Shown piece by piece: positions 42,349-50,097 of a stretch of 64,000 bases of DNA. The stretch spans positions 464,001-528,000 of the forward strand of contig NZ_DF977001.1 of assembly GCF_001485475.2 (NCBI RefSeq), in the 5' to 3' direction. This DNA comes from Tepidanaerobacter syntrophicus (GTDB taxonomy: Bacteria; Bacillota; Thermosediminibacteria; Thermosediminibacterales; Tepidanaerobacteraceae). The position numbers were made by a program, and so were the translations under genes. Each line of letters starts with the position of its first letter. The stretch's first letter is position 1. Under the pieces are notes generated by a model. That model saw only the letters and a list, made by a program, of their open reading frames with translations, was not told the DNA's origin and made no database searches.

Positions 42349-43389
42349 ATGCTGGAAAAAGTAAGGGTAATTCAGTATGGTTGTGGCAAAATGGGAAGGG
42401 TATTCTTGCGCTATCTTTATGAAAAAGGAGCAGAAATTGTCGGAGCAATTGATATGAACCCTGATGTAGTAGGCAAGGACGTAGGAGAGGTAGCAGGGCT
42501 TGGCTGTAAACTTAATGTGCCCGTTCGCTCCGATGCCGAAAATGTATTTGCGCAGTGTGATGCCCACGTGTGTGTAATCGCCACCAGAAGTCTTCTATCT
42601 GAAGTTTATGATGCTTTTGAGCTTGCGGCCCGTTATGGTGTAAACGCCATAAGTACTTGTGAAGAATCTTTTTATCCCTGGAACACTTCACCTGCACTGA
42701 CAAATAAACTAGACAAGCTTGCAAAGGACAATAACTGCACATTGGCCGGTTCGGGTTATCAAGATGTTTTTTGGGGCAATCTTATAACATCTATTGCCGG
42801 AGCCACTCATCATATAACAAAAATTGAGGGTTCTTCCAGTTATAATGTTGAAGAATATGGTATTGCACTAGCCGAAGTGCATGGCGCCGGACTTAGCCCA
42901 GAAGAATTTGAAGAGAAGATTGCAAAAAATGATTCGCTGCCATCTTACATGTGGAACACCAATCAATGGCTTTGTTCACAACTTGGATGGAGCATAAAGT
43001 CTATGAACCAAAAACTTATACCTCTATTTCATGATAAAGACGTCTATTCAGAAACTTTGGGAAAGACCATAAAAGCCGGCAACGCTTTGGGCATGTCTGC
43101 AGTAGTTACTACTGTCACTAATCAAGGACCTATCCTTGAAACCCAATGTATTGGAAAAGTATATCCGGAAGGTGAAGTAGACACCAATTTATGGACTATA
43201 TATGGAGAACCAAATACTACATTAAAAATAGAAAAACCTGATACCGTAGAGCTTACCTGCGCAACAATCGTCAACAGAATTCCTCAGCTGATAATGGCTC
43301 CAGCAGGGTATTACACAACCGAAAAAATGCCTCCCGCAAGATACCTTACTTATCCGATGAATGTATATGTAGACGATTTTTGGCGCTAA
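42349..43389 (+). CDS. 2,4-diaminopentanoate dehydrogenase-like / DapB-fold oxidoreductase
   Basis: NAD(P)-binding oxidoreductase of 346 residues. N-terminal Rossmann motif VIQYGCGKMG (about residues 6-15) and IDMNPDVVGKDVGEVAG match dihydrodipicolinate-reductase-like enzymes of the Ord branch, which acts on (2R,4S)-2,4-diaminopentanoate in ornithine fermentation. GSGYQDVFWG and NVEEYG are also in keeping with that branch. The partner genes ortA/ortB and oraE/oraS are not adjacent, so the true substrate may differ. Expression seems controlled by the upstream MerR protein. RBS AAAGGGG before ATG. Confidence 0.6.
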   Translation: MLEKVRVIQYGCGKMGRVFLRYLYEKGAEIVGAIDMNPDVVGKDVGEVAGLGCKLNVPVRSDAENVFAQCDAHVCVIATRSLLSEVYDAFELAARYGVNAISTCEESFYPWNTSPALTNKLDKLAKDNNCTLAGSGYQDVFWGNLITSIAGATHHITKIEGSSSYNVEEYGIALAEVHGAGLSPEEFEEKIAKNDSLPSYMWNTNQWLCSQLGWSIKSMNQKLIPLFHDKDVYSETLGKTIKAGNALGMSAVVTTVTNQGPILETQCIGKVYPEGEVDTNLWTIYGEPNTTLKIEKPDTVELTCATIVNRIPQLIMAPAGYYTTEKMPPARYLTYPMNVYVDDFWR

Positions 43390-43419
43390 TTAAACGGCCA
43401 CTTACAAACTTATGAGTAA

Positions 43420-43456
43420 AGCCGGCGCTTTTTAGCGCCGGCTGTCATCTTTTTTA
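43420..43456 (+). terminator. terminator after the dehydrogenase-like gene
   Basis: AGCCGGCGC/GCGCCGGCT perfect 9-bp stem with 5-nt loop, followed by GTCATCTTTTTT on the plus strand; lies between convergent genes. Confidence 0.8.
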
Positions 43457-43963
43457 TGTGCTCATCCAGTTCCATACTTTGCTTTCTTCTTCTGCGTACC
43501 ATTCTTCTGTACCTGTTAGGAAGCGGTAAACATTATCTAGGGAACTTAAATGTTCTTTTTCCTCTTCCATTAAAAGTCTAAAAAATTCTCTTTCACGCTT
43601 ATCTTCGACTTTTTCGGCAAATTCTCTATACATATTGTAGCCTTTTTTCTCCATTTCCATTGCTAGTCTGTATCCCTCAATGTTATCCAGTGGCATGGCT
43701 TTTTTATCTTTATCAAGCTCATAAAATATCTTTTTTACCTCAGGCTCTAGAGAAAAAGCCGGTCTGCTCGCAGGTTTTACTTCACTGCCGCTTTGTAAGC
43801 TTTCGTAGATTTCCATGATTCTTTTTGCGTGTTCATTTTCTTGAATTGCCAGTGATTCAAAAAGTCTCTTTGCTAAAGGCTGATTTGTTTCTTTGGAGAT
43901 TTTTGTATAGAATTGGTAGCCGTCTTCTTCGAATTTTAAAGCAGCTTGTAAATATTCATCCAT
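43454..43963 (-). CDS. ferritin-like (rubrerythrin-type) diiron protein
   Basis: A 169-residue four-helix protein. Two ferritin-like halves: EEDGYQFYTKI and ENEHAKRI, then EKKGYNMYREFAE and EEEKEHLSSLD, which together provide the repeated E...ExxH ligands of a diiron site. There is no C-terminal rubredoxin domain. Related proteins handle peroxide or store iron. ATG at 43963 is nine bases after AGGAG; an ATG at 43972 overlaps the ribosome site. Lone gene; a partial Fur-like sequence (GATAACCATT) near 43990 is too weak to claim. Confidence 0.85.
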   Translation of the reverse strand: MDEYLQAALKFEEDGYQFYTKISKETNQPLAKRLFESLAIQENEHAKRIMEIYESLQSGSEVKPASRPAFSLEPEVKKIFYELDKDKKAMPLDNIEGYRLAMEMEKKGYNMYREFAEKVEDKREREFFRLLMEEEKEHLSSLDNVYRFLTGTEEWYAEEESKVWNWMST

Positions 43964-44035
43964 TCTTTTCATCTCCTTTTATATATTAATGGTTATCATT
44001 TATATTATTCTACATATCTTATCTATTTCCTTCAT

Positions 44036-44707
44036 TTAGTAATAGTATACGTACTTCTTTTTCCTTACGAATTTTTTGTATAGTAATGCTCCGGCAATAA
44101 AACCGAAAATATGAGCCCACCACGCTACTCCGCCTATTACATTTCCGGAAATTCCGGACATAATGCCGGAATTAACTTGAGTTATAAACCAAATTAGTAG
44201 AAAAATAGAGGCGGGCACGCGTATTATAAACGGAAAAAATGGAATAAGTGTTATGATTCTTGCAAAAGGAAACATCATAAAATATGCTCCCATAACGCCT
44301 GCAATAGCACCGGATGCACCAACTGTCGGCACAGTCAGCAGTGGGTTAAAGGCAAAATGGGCAATGCCTGCTATAAGACCGGTTAAAACATAAAAAATCA
44401 GAAAGCGAATAGGTCCCATATAATCTTCAACATTGTCTCCGAAAAGCCAAAGAGACCACATATTGCTGATTAAGTGTGAAAAATTCCCGTGTAGGAACAT
44501 ACTTGTAAAAAGTGGAATATAGCTCATTGGATCTTTCCAGCCCGCAAGCAGTCTTGCAGGGATGAAAGAATAAGTAAGAACCATCTTTAAAGCTTCATCA
44601 GGCGGCATTATAAGTTGATTCAAAAATATTACTGTATTTATTATTATTAATGATAAAGTAGCTATGGGAACTCTTCGGCTTGATGCGGTATCTCTCAGGG
44701 GAAACAT
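44036..44707 (-). CDS. rhomboid family intramembrane serine protease
   Basis: A 223-residue, about seven-helix membrane protease. Key features are FLHGNFSHLISNMWSLWLFG with conserved His/Asn near residue 75-90, the catalytic serine motif GASGAIAG near 133 and the catalytic His in WWAHIFGFIAG near 198, so the Ser-His dyad is intact. The C-terminal tail is basic (KKFVRKKKYVYYY). Start ATG at 44707 has only a weak GGCAGG upstream. Substrates unknown. Confidence 0.93.
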   Translation of the reverse strand: MFPLRDTASSRRVPIATLSLIIINTVIFLNQLIMPPDEALKMVLTYSFIPARLLAGWKDPMSYIPLFTSMFLHGNFSHLISNMWSLWLFGDNVEDYMGPIRFLIFYVLTGLIAGIAHFAFNPLLTVPTVGASGAIAGVMGAYFMMFPFARIITLIPFFPFIIRVPASIFLLIWFITQVNSGIMSGISGNVIGGVAWWAHIFGFIAGALLYKKFVRKKKYVYYY

Positions 44708-44791
44708 ATCATTAGCCTGCCTTTCTTTGCCGGTTTTCTAAAACTCTTATTAATTACTATTATAACTTAAAAAGAGAAGTTATGCCAAATT

Positions 44792-44821
44792 AAAAAGGCT
44801 TCTTTGTAAGAAGTCTTTTTT
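44792..44821 (-). terminator. terminator of the DEAD-box helicase gene
   Basis: AAAAAGGCTTCTT and AAGAAGTCTTTTTT form a short-loop stem with T-rich ends in both directions; 10 nt past the helicase stop. Confidence 0.82.
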
Positions 44822-44830
44822 GATAAATTA

Positions 44831-46417
44831 CTATTTTCTATTGGCTGGTTCGATATTTATTTTTTTACCCTTTATTTGATTGTTCTTCATAGTGTGAAGA
44901 ACATCGGAAGCGTATTCTGATGGAACATCAACGAAAGTAAATTTATCATAAATGTCTATACTGCCGATAAGTTTACCTGGCATTCCGGTCTCACCGGCAA
45001 TTGCACCAACTATATCTTTTGCGCGTATCTTTTGGTTTTTTCCGATATTGATAAAAAGTCTTGTCATCTCCGAAGATTCCTCAGTGTTTTCAAATGATGG
45101 GCTGAAATTTTCCCCTTCATCTTCTCCACTCTTACCTAACGCCATTTTTAGTAAAGATGCGGCAATATCTAGTGAAGTATACTCATCTTCCATTTGTTTT
45201 TCAATCCATTGGGTATATTTCGCAAGTCCTCCATCATCTATTGTCTGTTTTACCTTGTCAAAAATCAGGTTTACCCTGGTTTCTTCAACATCAAAGAGTG
45301 AAGGAATTCCTCTGCGCATAATGCGGGTATTGGCATACCTTTGTATGTCTTTTAGTTTATATACATCTTTTCCGGTGGCCAATGTAAAAGCTTTACCCGA
45401 CCTTCCGGCCCGCCCTGTCCTGCCTATTCTGTGCACATAGTATTCATCGTTTTGGGGCACATCAAAGTTTACAACCACGTCTACATCATCTACATCAAGT
45501 CCTCTTGCAGCAACATCTGTTGCAACGAGTATATCAATTGCGCCGCTTTTAAATTTTGACATAACCCTGTCCCGCTGAGCTTGGGACATGTCGCCATGCA
45601 GACCCTCTGCCGAATAACCCCGTGCCTGAAGCTGCTCTAAAAGCTCATCTACACGCTTTTTGGTATTACAAAACACAAGTGCCAAATTTGGATTGTAGAA
45701 ATCGATTAAGCGGGATAGAGCCTCAATCTTGTCCCGTTCCTTCACTTCAAAATAGTACTGTTCTATACTGGGAACGGTAAGCTCTTTATGGACAACCCTT
45801 ACAAGTTGTGGATTGTTTAAATATTTGTCAGCAAGTTCCAAAATAGGTTTGGGTATAGTTGCTGAAAACATTAAAGTTTGCCTTGTTTTAGGGGTATCTT
45901 CCAGAATCTTTTCTATATCTTCCCTAAAACCCATATCTAACATTTCATCTGCTTCATCCATTACAACTATTTTTGTGCTTTTAAGTTTAATTGTGCGCCG
46001 CCTCATATGATCCATGACTCTACCGGGAGTGCCTATAATAACCTGTACGCCGTTTTTTAAGGCGTGAATCTGTCGCTCTATCGGCTGGCCTCCATATACA
46101 GGCAGCGTCTTTATTCCTTCTTTATATTTAGAAAGCGCTTTTAACTCTTCCGCTACCTGAATCGCAAGTTCTCTTGTAGGGCATAAAATTATTGCCTGCT
46201 GGCTTTTATCATTCGGGTCTATCATGTCTACTATAGGCAACCCAAACGCAGCAGTTTTGCCCGTCCCCGTCTGTGCCTGGCCTATAACATCTCTTCCTTC
46301 GTAAATGAAGGGTATGGCCTGGGCCTGAATTGGTGTTGTCTCCTCAAAGCCCATATCATTTATGGCTCTGAGCAGTTCTTTCGATAAATTTAGTTCTTCA
46401 AATTTCATTTGTGACAT
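44831..46417 (-). CDS. DEAD-box RNA helicase with DbpA-type RNA-binding domain
   Basis: ATP-dependent RNA helicase of 528 residues (DeaD/CshA type). Q motif TPIQAQAIPF, Walker A AQTGTGKT near residue 45, TPGRVMDH, DEAD near 155, SAT near 185, and HRIGRTGRAGR near 330, all intact. The C-terminus from about 450 (RLFINIGKNQKIRAKDIVGAI... to ...KKINIEP) is a DbpA-like RNA-binding fold. It probably acts in ribosome assembly or mRNA turnover, often cold-induced. ATG at 46417 with GAGAGGATT. Promoter on the minus strand near 46490-46520: TTGTGA, 17-bp spacer, TATAAT. Confidence 0.95.
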   Translation of the reverse strand: MSQMKFEELNLSKELLRAINDMGFEETTPIQAQAIPFIYEGRDVIGQAQTGTGKTAAFGLPIVDMIDPNDKSQQAIILCPTRELAIQVAEELKALSKYKEGIKTLPVYGGQPIERQIHALKNGVQVIIGTPGRVMDHMRRRTIKLKSTKIVVMDEADEMLDMGFREDIEKILEDTPKTRQTLMFSATIPKPILELADKYLNNPQLVRVVHKELTVPSIEQYYFEVKERDKIEALSRLIDFYNPNLALVFCNTKKRVDELLEQLQARGYSAEGLHGDMSQAQRDRVMSKFKSGAIDILVATDVAARGLDVDDVDVVVNFDVPQNDEYYVHRIGRTGRAGRSGKAFTLATGKDVYKLKDIQRYANTRIMRRGIPSLFDVEETRVNLIFDKVKQTIDDGGLAKYTQWIEKQMEDEYTSLDIAASLLKMALGKSGEDEGENFSPSFENTEESSEMTRLFINIGKNQKIRAKDIVGAIAGETGMPGKLIGSIDIYDKFTFVDVPSEYASDVLHTMKNNQIKGKKINIEPANRK

Positions 46418-46622
46418 TAAAAAATCCTCTCATATTTTCTTTTGTTGACATTGACTAAAATATATTAAAATGGTCAACGTTACAATTATACCAGCATATC
46501 GTTGATTTCACAACTATTATTTTTCATATTGATTTAAATTTAGGAAAAATATTTCCTCTAGGTATTGATATTGAAGGATTATTGGCAGCTGCCGGTTGAT
46601 TTTTTGGTGTAAAAGTAAGGTA

Positions 46623-46651
46623 TTGACAAGTTTATTAGTATATCATAATAT
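46623..46651 (+). promoter_or_regulatory. promoter of the arsR-flavoprotein operon
   Basis: TTGACA (46623-46628), 17-bp spacer, TAATAT (46646-46651), the -10 lying inside a large palindrome. Confidence 0.75.
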
Positions 46652-46665
46652 TATAATATACTAAT
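46634..46665. promoter_or_regulatory. 32-bp operator palindrome for the ArsR-family repressor
   Basis: ATTAGTATAT (46634-46643) and ATATACTAAT (46656-46665) are exact complements; the 12 central bases are also self-complementary except for one position pair. It covers the spacer and -10, the normal place for a repressor operator. Confidence 0.75.
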
Positions 46666-46683
46666 TTGTGAGGGAGTGCACAA

Positions 46684-46977
46684 ATGGATAATGACATGAA
46701 TAAATTTGCAAAAATTGCTGAGGTTTTAAAGGCACTTTCAAATCCGGTAAGGCTTTGCATAGTCCACGGTTTGCTTGAAAAGGGCAGCTGTAATGTTTCA
46801 TACATGGAAAAGTGCTTAGAGGTATCGCAGTCCGGCATTTCTCAACATCTATCAAAACTTAAATCTGCCGGAATCGTCAAATGTGAGCGCATAGGAAATG
46901 AAGTGCATTATGCGATAGCAAATGATGATGTTAAAAAGTTTATTACATCAATTTTTGATAACTTTGTCTTAAGCTAG
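46684..46977 (+). CDS. ArsR family repressor, probably sulfur/redox sensing
   Basis: A 97-residue winged-helix repressor: LKALSNPVRLCIVHGLLEKG, recognition helix VSQSGISQHLSKLKSAGIV, wing CERIGNEVHYAI. It has Cys25, Cys36, Cys44 and Cys67. There is no typical ELCVCD-type arsenic/cadmium site. Placement directly before a persulfide-handling flavoprotein suggests it senses sulfane sulfur, like BigR/SqrR, through two of these cysteines; this is inference. ATG follows GAGGGAGTGCACAA. Confidence 0.85.
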   Translation: MDNDMNKFAKIAEVLKALSNPVRLCIVHGLLEKGSCNVSYMEKCLEVSQSGISQHLSKLKSAGIVKCERIGNEVHYAIANDDVKKFITSIFDNFVLS

Positions 46978-47002
46978 ACAAAACTCAATGGAGGTTGAAA
47001 AT

Positions 47003-49504
47003 ATGAAAAAAATATTAATTGTGGGCGGTGTGGCAGGAGGAGCTACTGCAGCCGCAAGACTCAGAAGATTAAATGAGGAAGATGAAATAATTATTTTTGA
47101 GCGAGGGGAGTATATCTCCTTTGCTAATTGCGGACTTCCTTACTATATTGGCAATGTTATTTCAGACAGAAATAAACTTTTAGTGCAGACAATAGAAGGA
47201 ATGTCCAAACGCTTTAATCTTGATATACGCAATTTTAGTGAAGTAATAGATGTCGATAGAGAAAATAAAACCGTCAAGGTGCGAAATGTAAAAACCGGTG
47301 AAACCTATACGGAAAATTATGATATATTAATTTTATCTCCCGGCGCAAAACCGTTAAAACCTAAAATCGATGGCATAGACGAGGCTGATAATCTTTTCGT
47401 CCTGCGCAATATCCCTGATGCAGATGATATCAAAAAATTTATAGAGGAAAATAAACCAAATCGTGCAGTAGTTATCGGCGGCGGCTTCATCGGTATTGAA
47501 ATGGCAGAAAATTTGGCCTTGCGAGGTATCAAAGTTACTATAGTAGAAAAACTTAATCAGGTTTTACCGCCCCTTGATTTTGAGATGGCGCAAATTGTCC
47601 ATCAAGAAATAAACGCAAATGGGGTCGACCTTATTTTAGAGGACGGTATTGCGGGATTTAAGGATAGGGGCAGAAAAATTGTTCTTGAAAGCGGCAAAGA
47701 AATTGATACAGATATGACCATATTATCAATAGGCGTTGCGCCTGATCTTCCGTGCTCAGAAAATCCTCTTGCAAAATCCTGCGGCTTGGCTTTAGGTAAG
47801 AAAGGCCATATTGTAACCACAAAACAGCTTCAAACAATAGATGCTAAAACCGGTCAAGTCGTCGAAGACATATATGCTATAGGTGATGTGGCTCAAATAA
47901 CAGACTACGTAACAGGCGATGAAACAGCGGTTCCTCTTGCAGGGCCTGCTAATCGTCAGGGACGTCTTGCAGCAGACCACATAAATGGTATAGATGTAAA
48001 TTATACCGGCGCACTGGCAAGTTCAGTCCTTAAAGTATTTAACCTGACAGTAGCTTCAACCGGAAACAATGAGCGCCAGTTAAAAACCAAAGGCTTAAAA
48101 TATAAAGCTGTACATGCCCACCCTGCAAACCATGCTACTTATTACCCCGGCTCATCTCAAATCGCCATGAAACTTTTATTTGACCCGGATAGCGGCAAAA
48201 TATATGGAGCACAGGCTGTCGGAAGAGAAGGCACCGAAAAGCGAATAGACGTAATTGCCACAACGATAAAACTTGGCGGCACAATCCGCGACTTACAGGG
48301 TCTTGAGCTGTGTTATGCTCCTCCTTATTCGTCGGCCAAAGATCCTGTAAACATGCTTGGCTATATTGCCTGTAACGTAGCAGACGGTGTTTATGACATG
48401 GTATACTGGAATGAAATTGATGATATCGTAAAAAATGGCGGCTATTTGCTGGATGTAAGGACACCTCTTGAATTTGGAGCAGGGCATATAGAAGGCGCTG
48501 TAAATATCGAGCTTGATGAGCTAAGAAACAGGATTGATGAAATTCCTGTATCAAAGGATACTCCTATTTATGTTAATTGTCAGGTGGGTCTTAGAGCATA
48601 TCTTGCAATTCGGATATTGCAAGCAAATGGTTTTAAAAAGATTTACAACCTTTCCGGCGGATACCTGACATATAAAGAAGCAAAATATAAGATTCAAAAC
48701 AGCAGCAATGCAATCTCAGACACCCCTTTTGAGGATAAAAAGCAAGAGGTTTCTCCGCCTTCTACGCCACAAATCATTAAAGAAATCGATGCCAGAGGTT
48801 TGCAGTGTCCCGGTCCCCTTCTTGCAGTCTATAATACTCTAAAAGATGCAAAAGAAGGCGATCAAATAAGAGTAACCGCCACTGACTATGGTTTTGCAGC
48901 CGATATAGAAAACTGGTGCAATACTAATGGTCATAAACTTATTTCTCTTACCCGTGATAACGGCAAATACACGGCGCTTATACAAAAGGGAGACAAAGAA
49001 AGCAGATGTGCCTTTCCTTCTTCTGCCCCACCTCAAGAAAATGCCACAATTGTATTATTTAGCGGCAATCTTGATAAAACTTTGGCTGCTATGATTATTG
49101 CTCAGGGGGCAGCTATGCAAGGCAAAAATGTCACCGTGTTTTCTACGTTTTGGGGTCTTAATGCTCTTAGAAAAGACAAACCTGTAAAGGTCAAAAAGAA
49201 CTTCATAGAGAAAATGTTCGGCTTTATGATGCCTCGCGGCGCATCAAAAATGCCTCTTTCAAACATGAATATGCTGGGAATAGGACCTGCCATGATAAAA
49301 AGTCTTATGAAAAGCAAAAACGTGAATGACATTGATACAATGATAAAATCAGCGATGGATTTAGGCGTAAAATTTGTCGCATGCACAATGAGCATGGACC
49401 TTATGGGCATAAAACAAGAAGAGCTCATTGATGGTGTCGAGCTCGGCGGTGTAGCCACATATGTCTCTAGAAGCGAAAATGCAGGAATAACATTGTTTAT
49501 ATAG
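47003..49504 (+). CDS. CoA-disulfide/persulfide reductase fused to rhodanese, TusA and DsrE domains
   Basis: Four-domain sulfur-handling flavoprotein of 833 residues. Residues 1-445: pyridine-nucleotide disulfide oxidoreductase of the CoA-disulfide reductase family with GGVAGGATAAAR FAD loop and redox Cys43 in NCGLPYY. About 455-555: rhodanese with active Cys in NCQVGLRA. About 590-665: TusA-like with CPGP motif (GLQCPGPLLAV). About 680-833: DsrE/DsrF-like domain (VLFSGNLDKTLAAMIIAQGAA... with ACTMSMDLMG). All catalytic cysteines are present. It should reduce and relay persulfide sulfur inside one chain. ATG at 47003 follows GGAGGTTGAAAAT. Co-transcribed with arsR. Confidence 0.93.
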   Translation: MKKILIVGGVAGGATAAARLRRLNEEDEIIIFERGEYISFANCGLPYYIGNVISDRNKLLVQTIEGMSKRFNLDIRNFSEVIDVDRENKTVKVRNVKTGETYTENYDILILSPGAKPLKPKIDGIDEADNLFVLRNIPDADDIKKFIEENKPNRAVVIGGGFIGIEMAENLALRGIKVTIVEKLNQVLPPLDFEMAQIVHQEINANGVDLILEDGIAGFKDRGRKIVLESGKEIDTDMTILSIGVAPDLPCSENPLAKSCGLALGKKGHIVTTKQLQTIDAKTGQVVEDIYAIGDVAQITDYVTGDETAVPLAGPANRQGRLAADHINGIDVNYTGALASSVLKVFNLTVASTGNNERQLKTKGLKYKAVHAHPANHATYYPGSSQIAMKLLFDPDSGKIYGAQAVGREGTEKRIDVIATTIKLGGTIRDLQGLELCYAPPYSSAKDPVNMLGYIACNVADGVYDMVYWNEIDDIVKNGGYLLDVRTPLEFGAGHIEGAVNIELDELRNRIDEIPVSKDTPIYVNCQVGLRAYLAIRILQANGFKKIYNLSGGYLTYKEAKYKIQNSSNAISDTPFEDKKQEVSPPSTPQIIKEIDARGLQCPGPLLAVYNTLKDAKEGDQIRVTATDYGFAADIENWCNTNGHKLISLTRDNGKYTALIQKGDKESRCAFPSSAPPQENATIVLFSGNLDKTLAAMIIAQGAAMQGKNVTVFSTFWGLNALRKDKPVKVKKNFIEKMFGFMMPRGASKMPLSNMNMLGIGPAMIKSLMKSKNVNDIDTMIKSAMDLGVKFVACTMSMDLMGIKQEELIDGVELGGVATYVSRSENAGITLFI

Positions 49505-49507
49505 CAT

Positions 49508-49548
49508 TATATAGGGCTGTAGGCAAAAACCTATAGCCCTATATAATT
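49508..49548 (+). terminator. terminator after the sulfur flavoprotein
   Basis: ATTATATAGGGCT(GTAGG) pairs with (CCTAT)AGCCCTATATAAT across a short A-rich loop; the T-tract is weak. Confidence 0.65.
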
Positions 49549-49579
49549 ATCTCTATTTAGTATTCAAAGCACTCAAAAT

Positions 49580-49682
49580 CAATCATCCGCGTAGCCGGTG
49601 CTTTTAGGTTTTGACCGGCAACTGCCTCTTATAGGTGTGAGTAAAACGCCTATTTGGTAGGTGATTATGATTGGAGGTTATT
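49580..49682 (+). other. structured intergenic element, three-way-junction-like
   Basis: CAATCAT (about 49580) pairs with ATGATTG (about 49668) as a closing stem. Inside are GCCGG...CCGGC (about 49592-49617) and a second arm CTGCC/GGTAG with inner ATAGG/CCTAT. AAAGCAC/GTGCTTT also pair at its left side as an alternative. No protein frame with ribosome site. It could be a structured RNA, or a remnant of a small palindromic transposon (IS200/IS605-type end). I see no second copy in the window. Confidence 0.4.
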
Positions 49683-49706
49683 ATATTATATATAGAGTAA
49701 AAATCA

Positions 49707-49735
49707 TTGACATGCTTTGTATAGGGTGGTATTCT
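49707..49735 (+). promoter_or_regulatory. promoter of the feo operon
   Basis: TTGACA (49707-49712), 17-bp spacer, TATTCT (49730-49735). Confidence 0.75.
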
Positions 49736-49748
49736 ATAGGTAAGGTTT

Positions 49749-49767
49749 GAGAATGATTTTCGTTATC
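49749..49767. promoter_or_regulatory. Fur box upstream of feoA
   Basis: GAGAATGATTTTCGTTATC matches the 19-bp Fur consensus at about 15 positions and lies just downstream of the feo -10. Confidence 0.7.
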
Positions 49768-49808
49768 TTATATTTTCAAATTAACACTAATCATGGAGGT
49801 GCTTTAAA

Positions 49809-50033
49809 ATGACGGTAAGTTTAGATAGTGCCCCTATAGGTGTAAGGGCAAGGGTTAAAAATATTTCGGATGGAAATATAGGTAAAAAACTCATGGAAAT
49901 GGGTATTGTCCCAGGCACTGAAATATTTGTAGAGGGAATGGCACCTCTAGGAGATCCGATTAAGATTTCAGTTCGCGGATATAAACTTGCACTTAGAAAA
50001 AATGAAGCAAAGAGGATTTTAGCAGAAATTTAG
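49809..50033 (+). CDS. feoA: ferrous iron transport protein A
   Basis: A 74-residue SH3-like FeoA protein that assists FeoB. It has the typical GVRARVKNISDGNIGKKLMEMGIVPGTEI pattern (here summarised: LxxMGIxPGTEI near residues 29-40) and the ending SVRGYKLALRKNEAKRI. ATG follows GGAGGTGCTTTAAA. First gene of feoA-feoB-feoC under a Fur box. Confidence 0.95.
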   Translation: MTVSLDSAPIGVRARVKNISDGNIGKKLMEMGIVPGTEIFVEGMAPLGDPIKISVRGYKLALRKNEAKRILAEI

Positions 50034-50062
50034 TTAAATCCATTTTTTATTTAATGTTAGTT

Positions 50063-50079
50063 GAGAATGATTATCAATC
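50063..50079. promoter_or_regulatory. Fur-like box between feoA and feoB
   Basis: GAGAATGATTATCAATC, a 7-1-7-like palindrome, lies 19 nt before the feoB start, which may indicate secondary control. Confidence 0.55.
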
Positions 50080-50097
50080 AAGGGAGGTAATGTCTTC

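Noticed and set aside
42349..43389. Firm call as ornithine-fermentation ord gene
   Set aside because: None of the ora/ort partner genes is adjacent and control is by a MerR regulator, so only a family-level name is given.
43975..44005. Fur box upstream of the ferritin-like gene
   Set aside because: Only a half-site match (GATAACCATT); too weak.
46560..46600. Sigma-54 promoter at TTGGCAGCTGCCGGTTGAT
   Set aside because: GG and the second block are two bases too far apart and the GC of the -12 element is missing.
49580..49682. Assignment to the yybP-ykoY manganese or c-di-GMP riboswitch, or an integron attC site
   Set aside because: The conserved core sequences of those classes are not present; only overall shape is similar.
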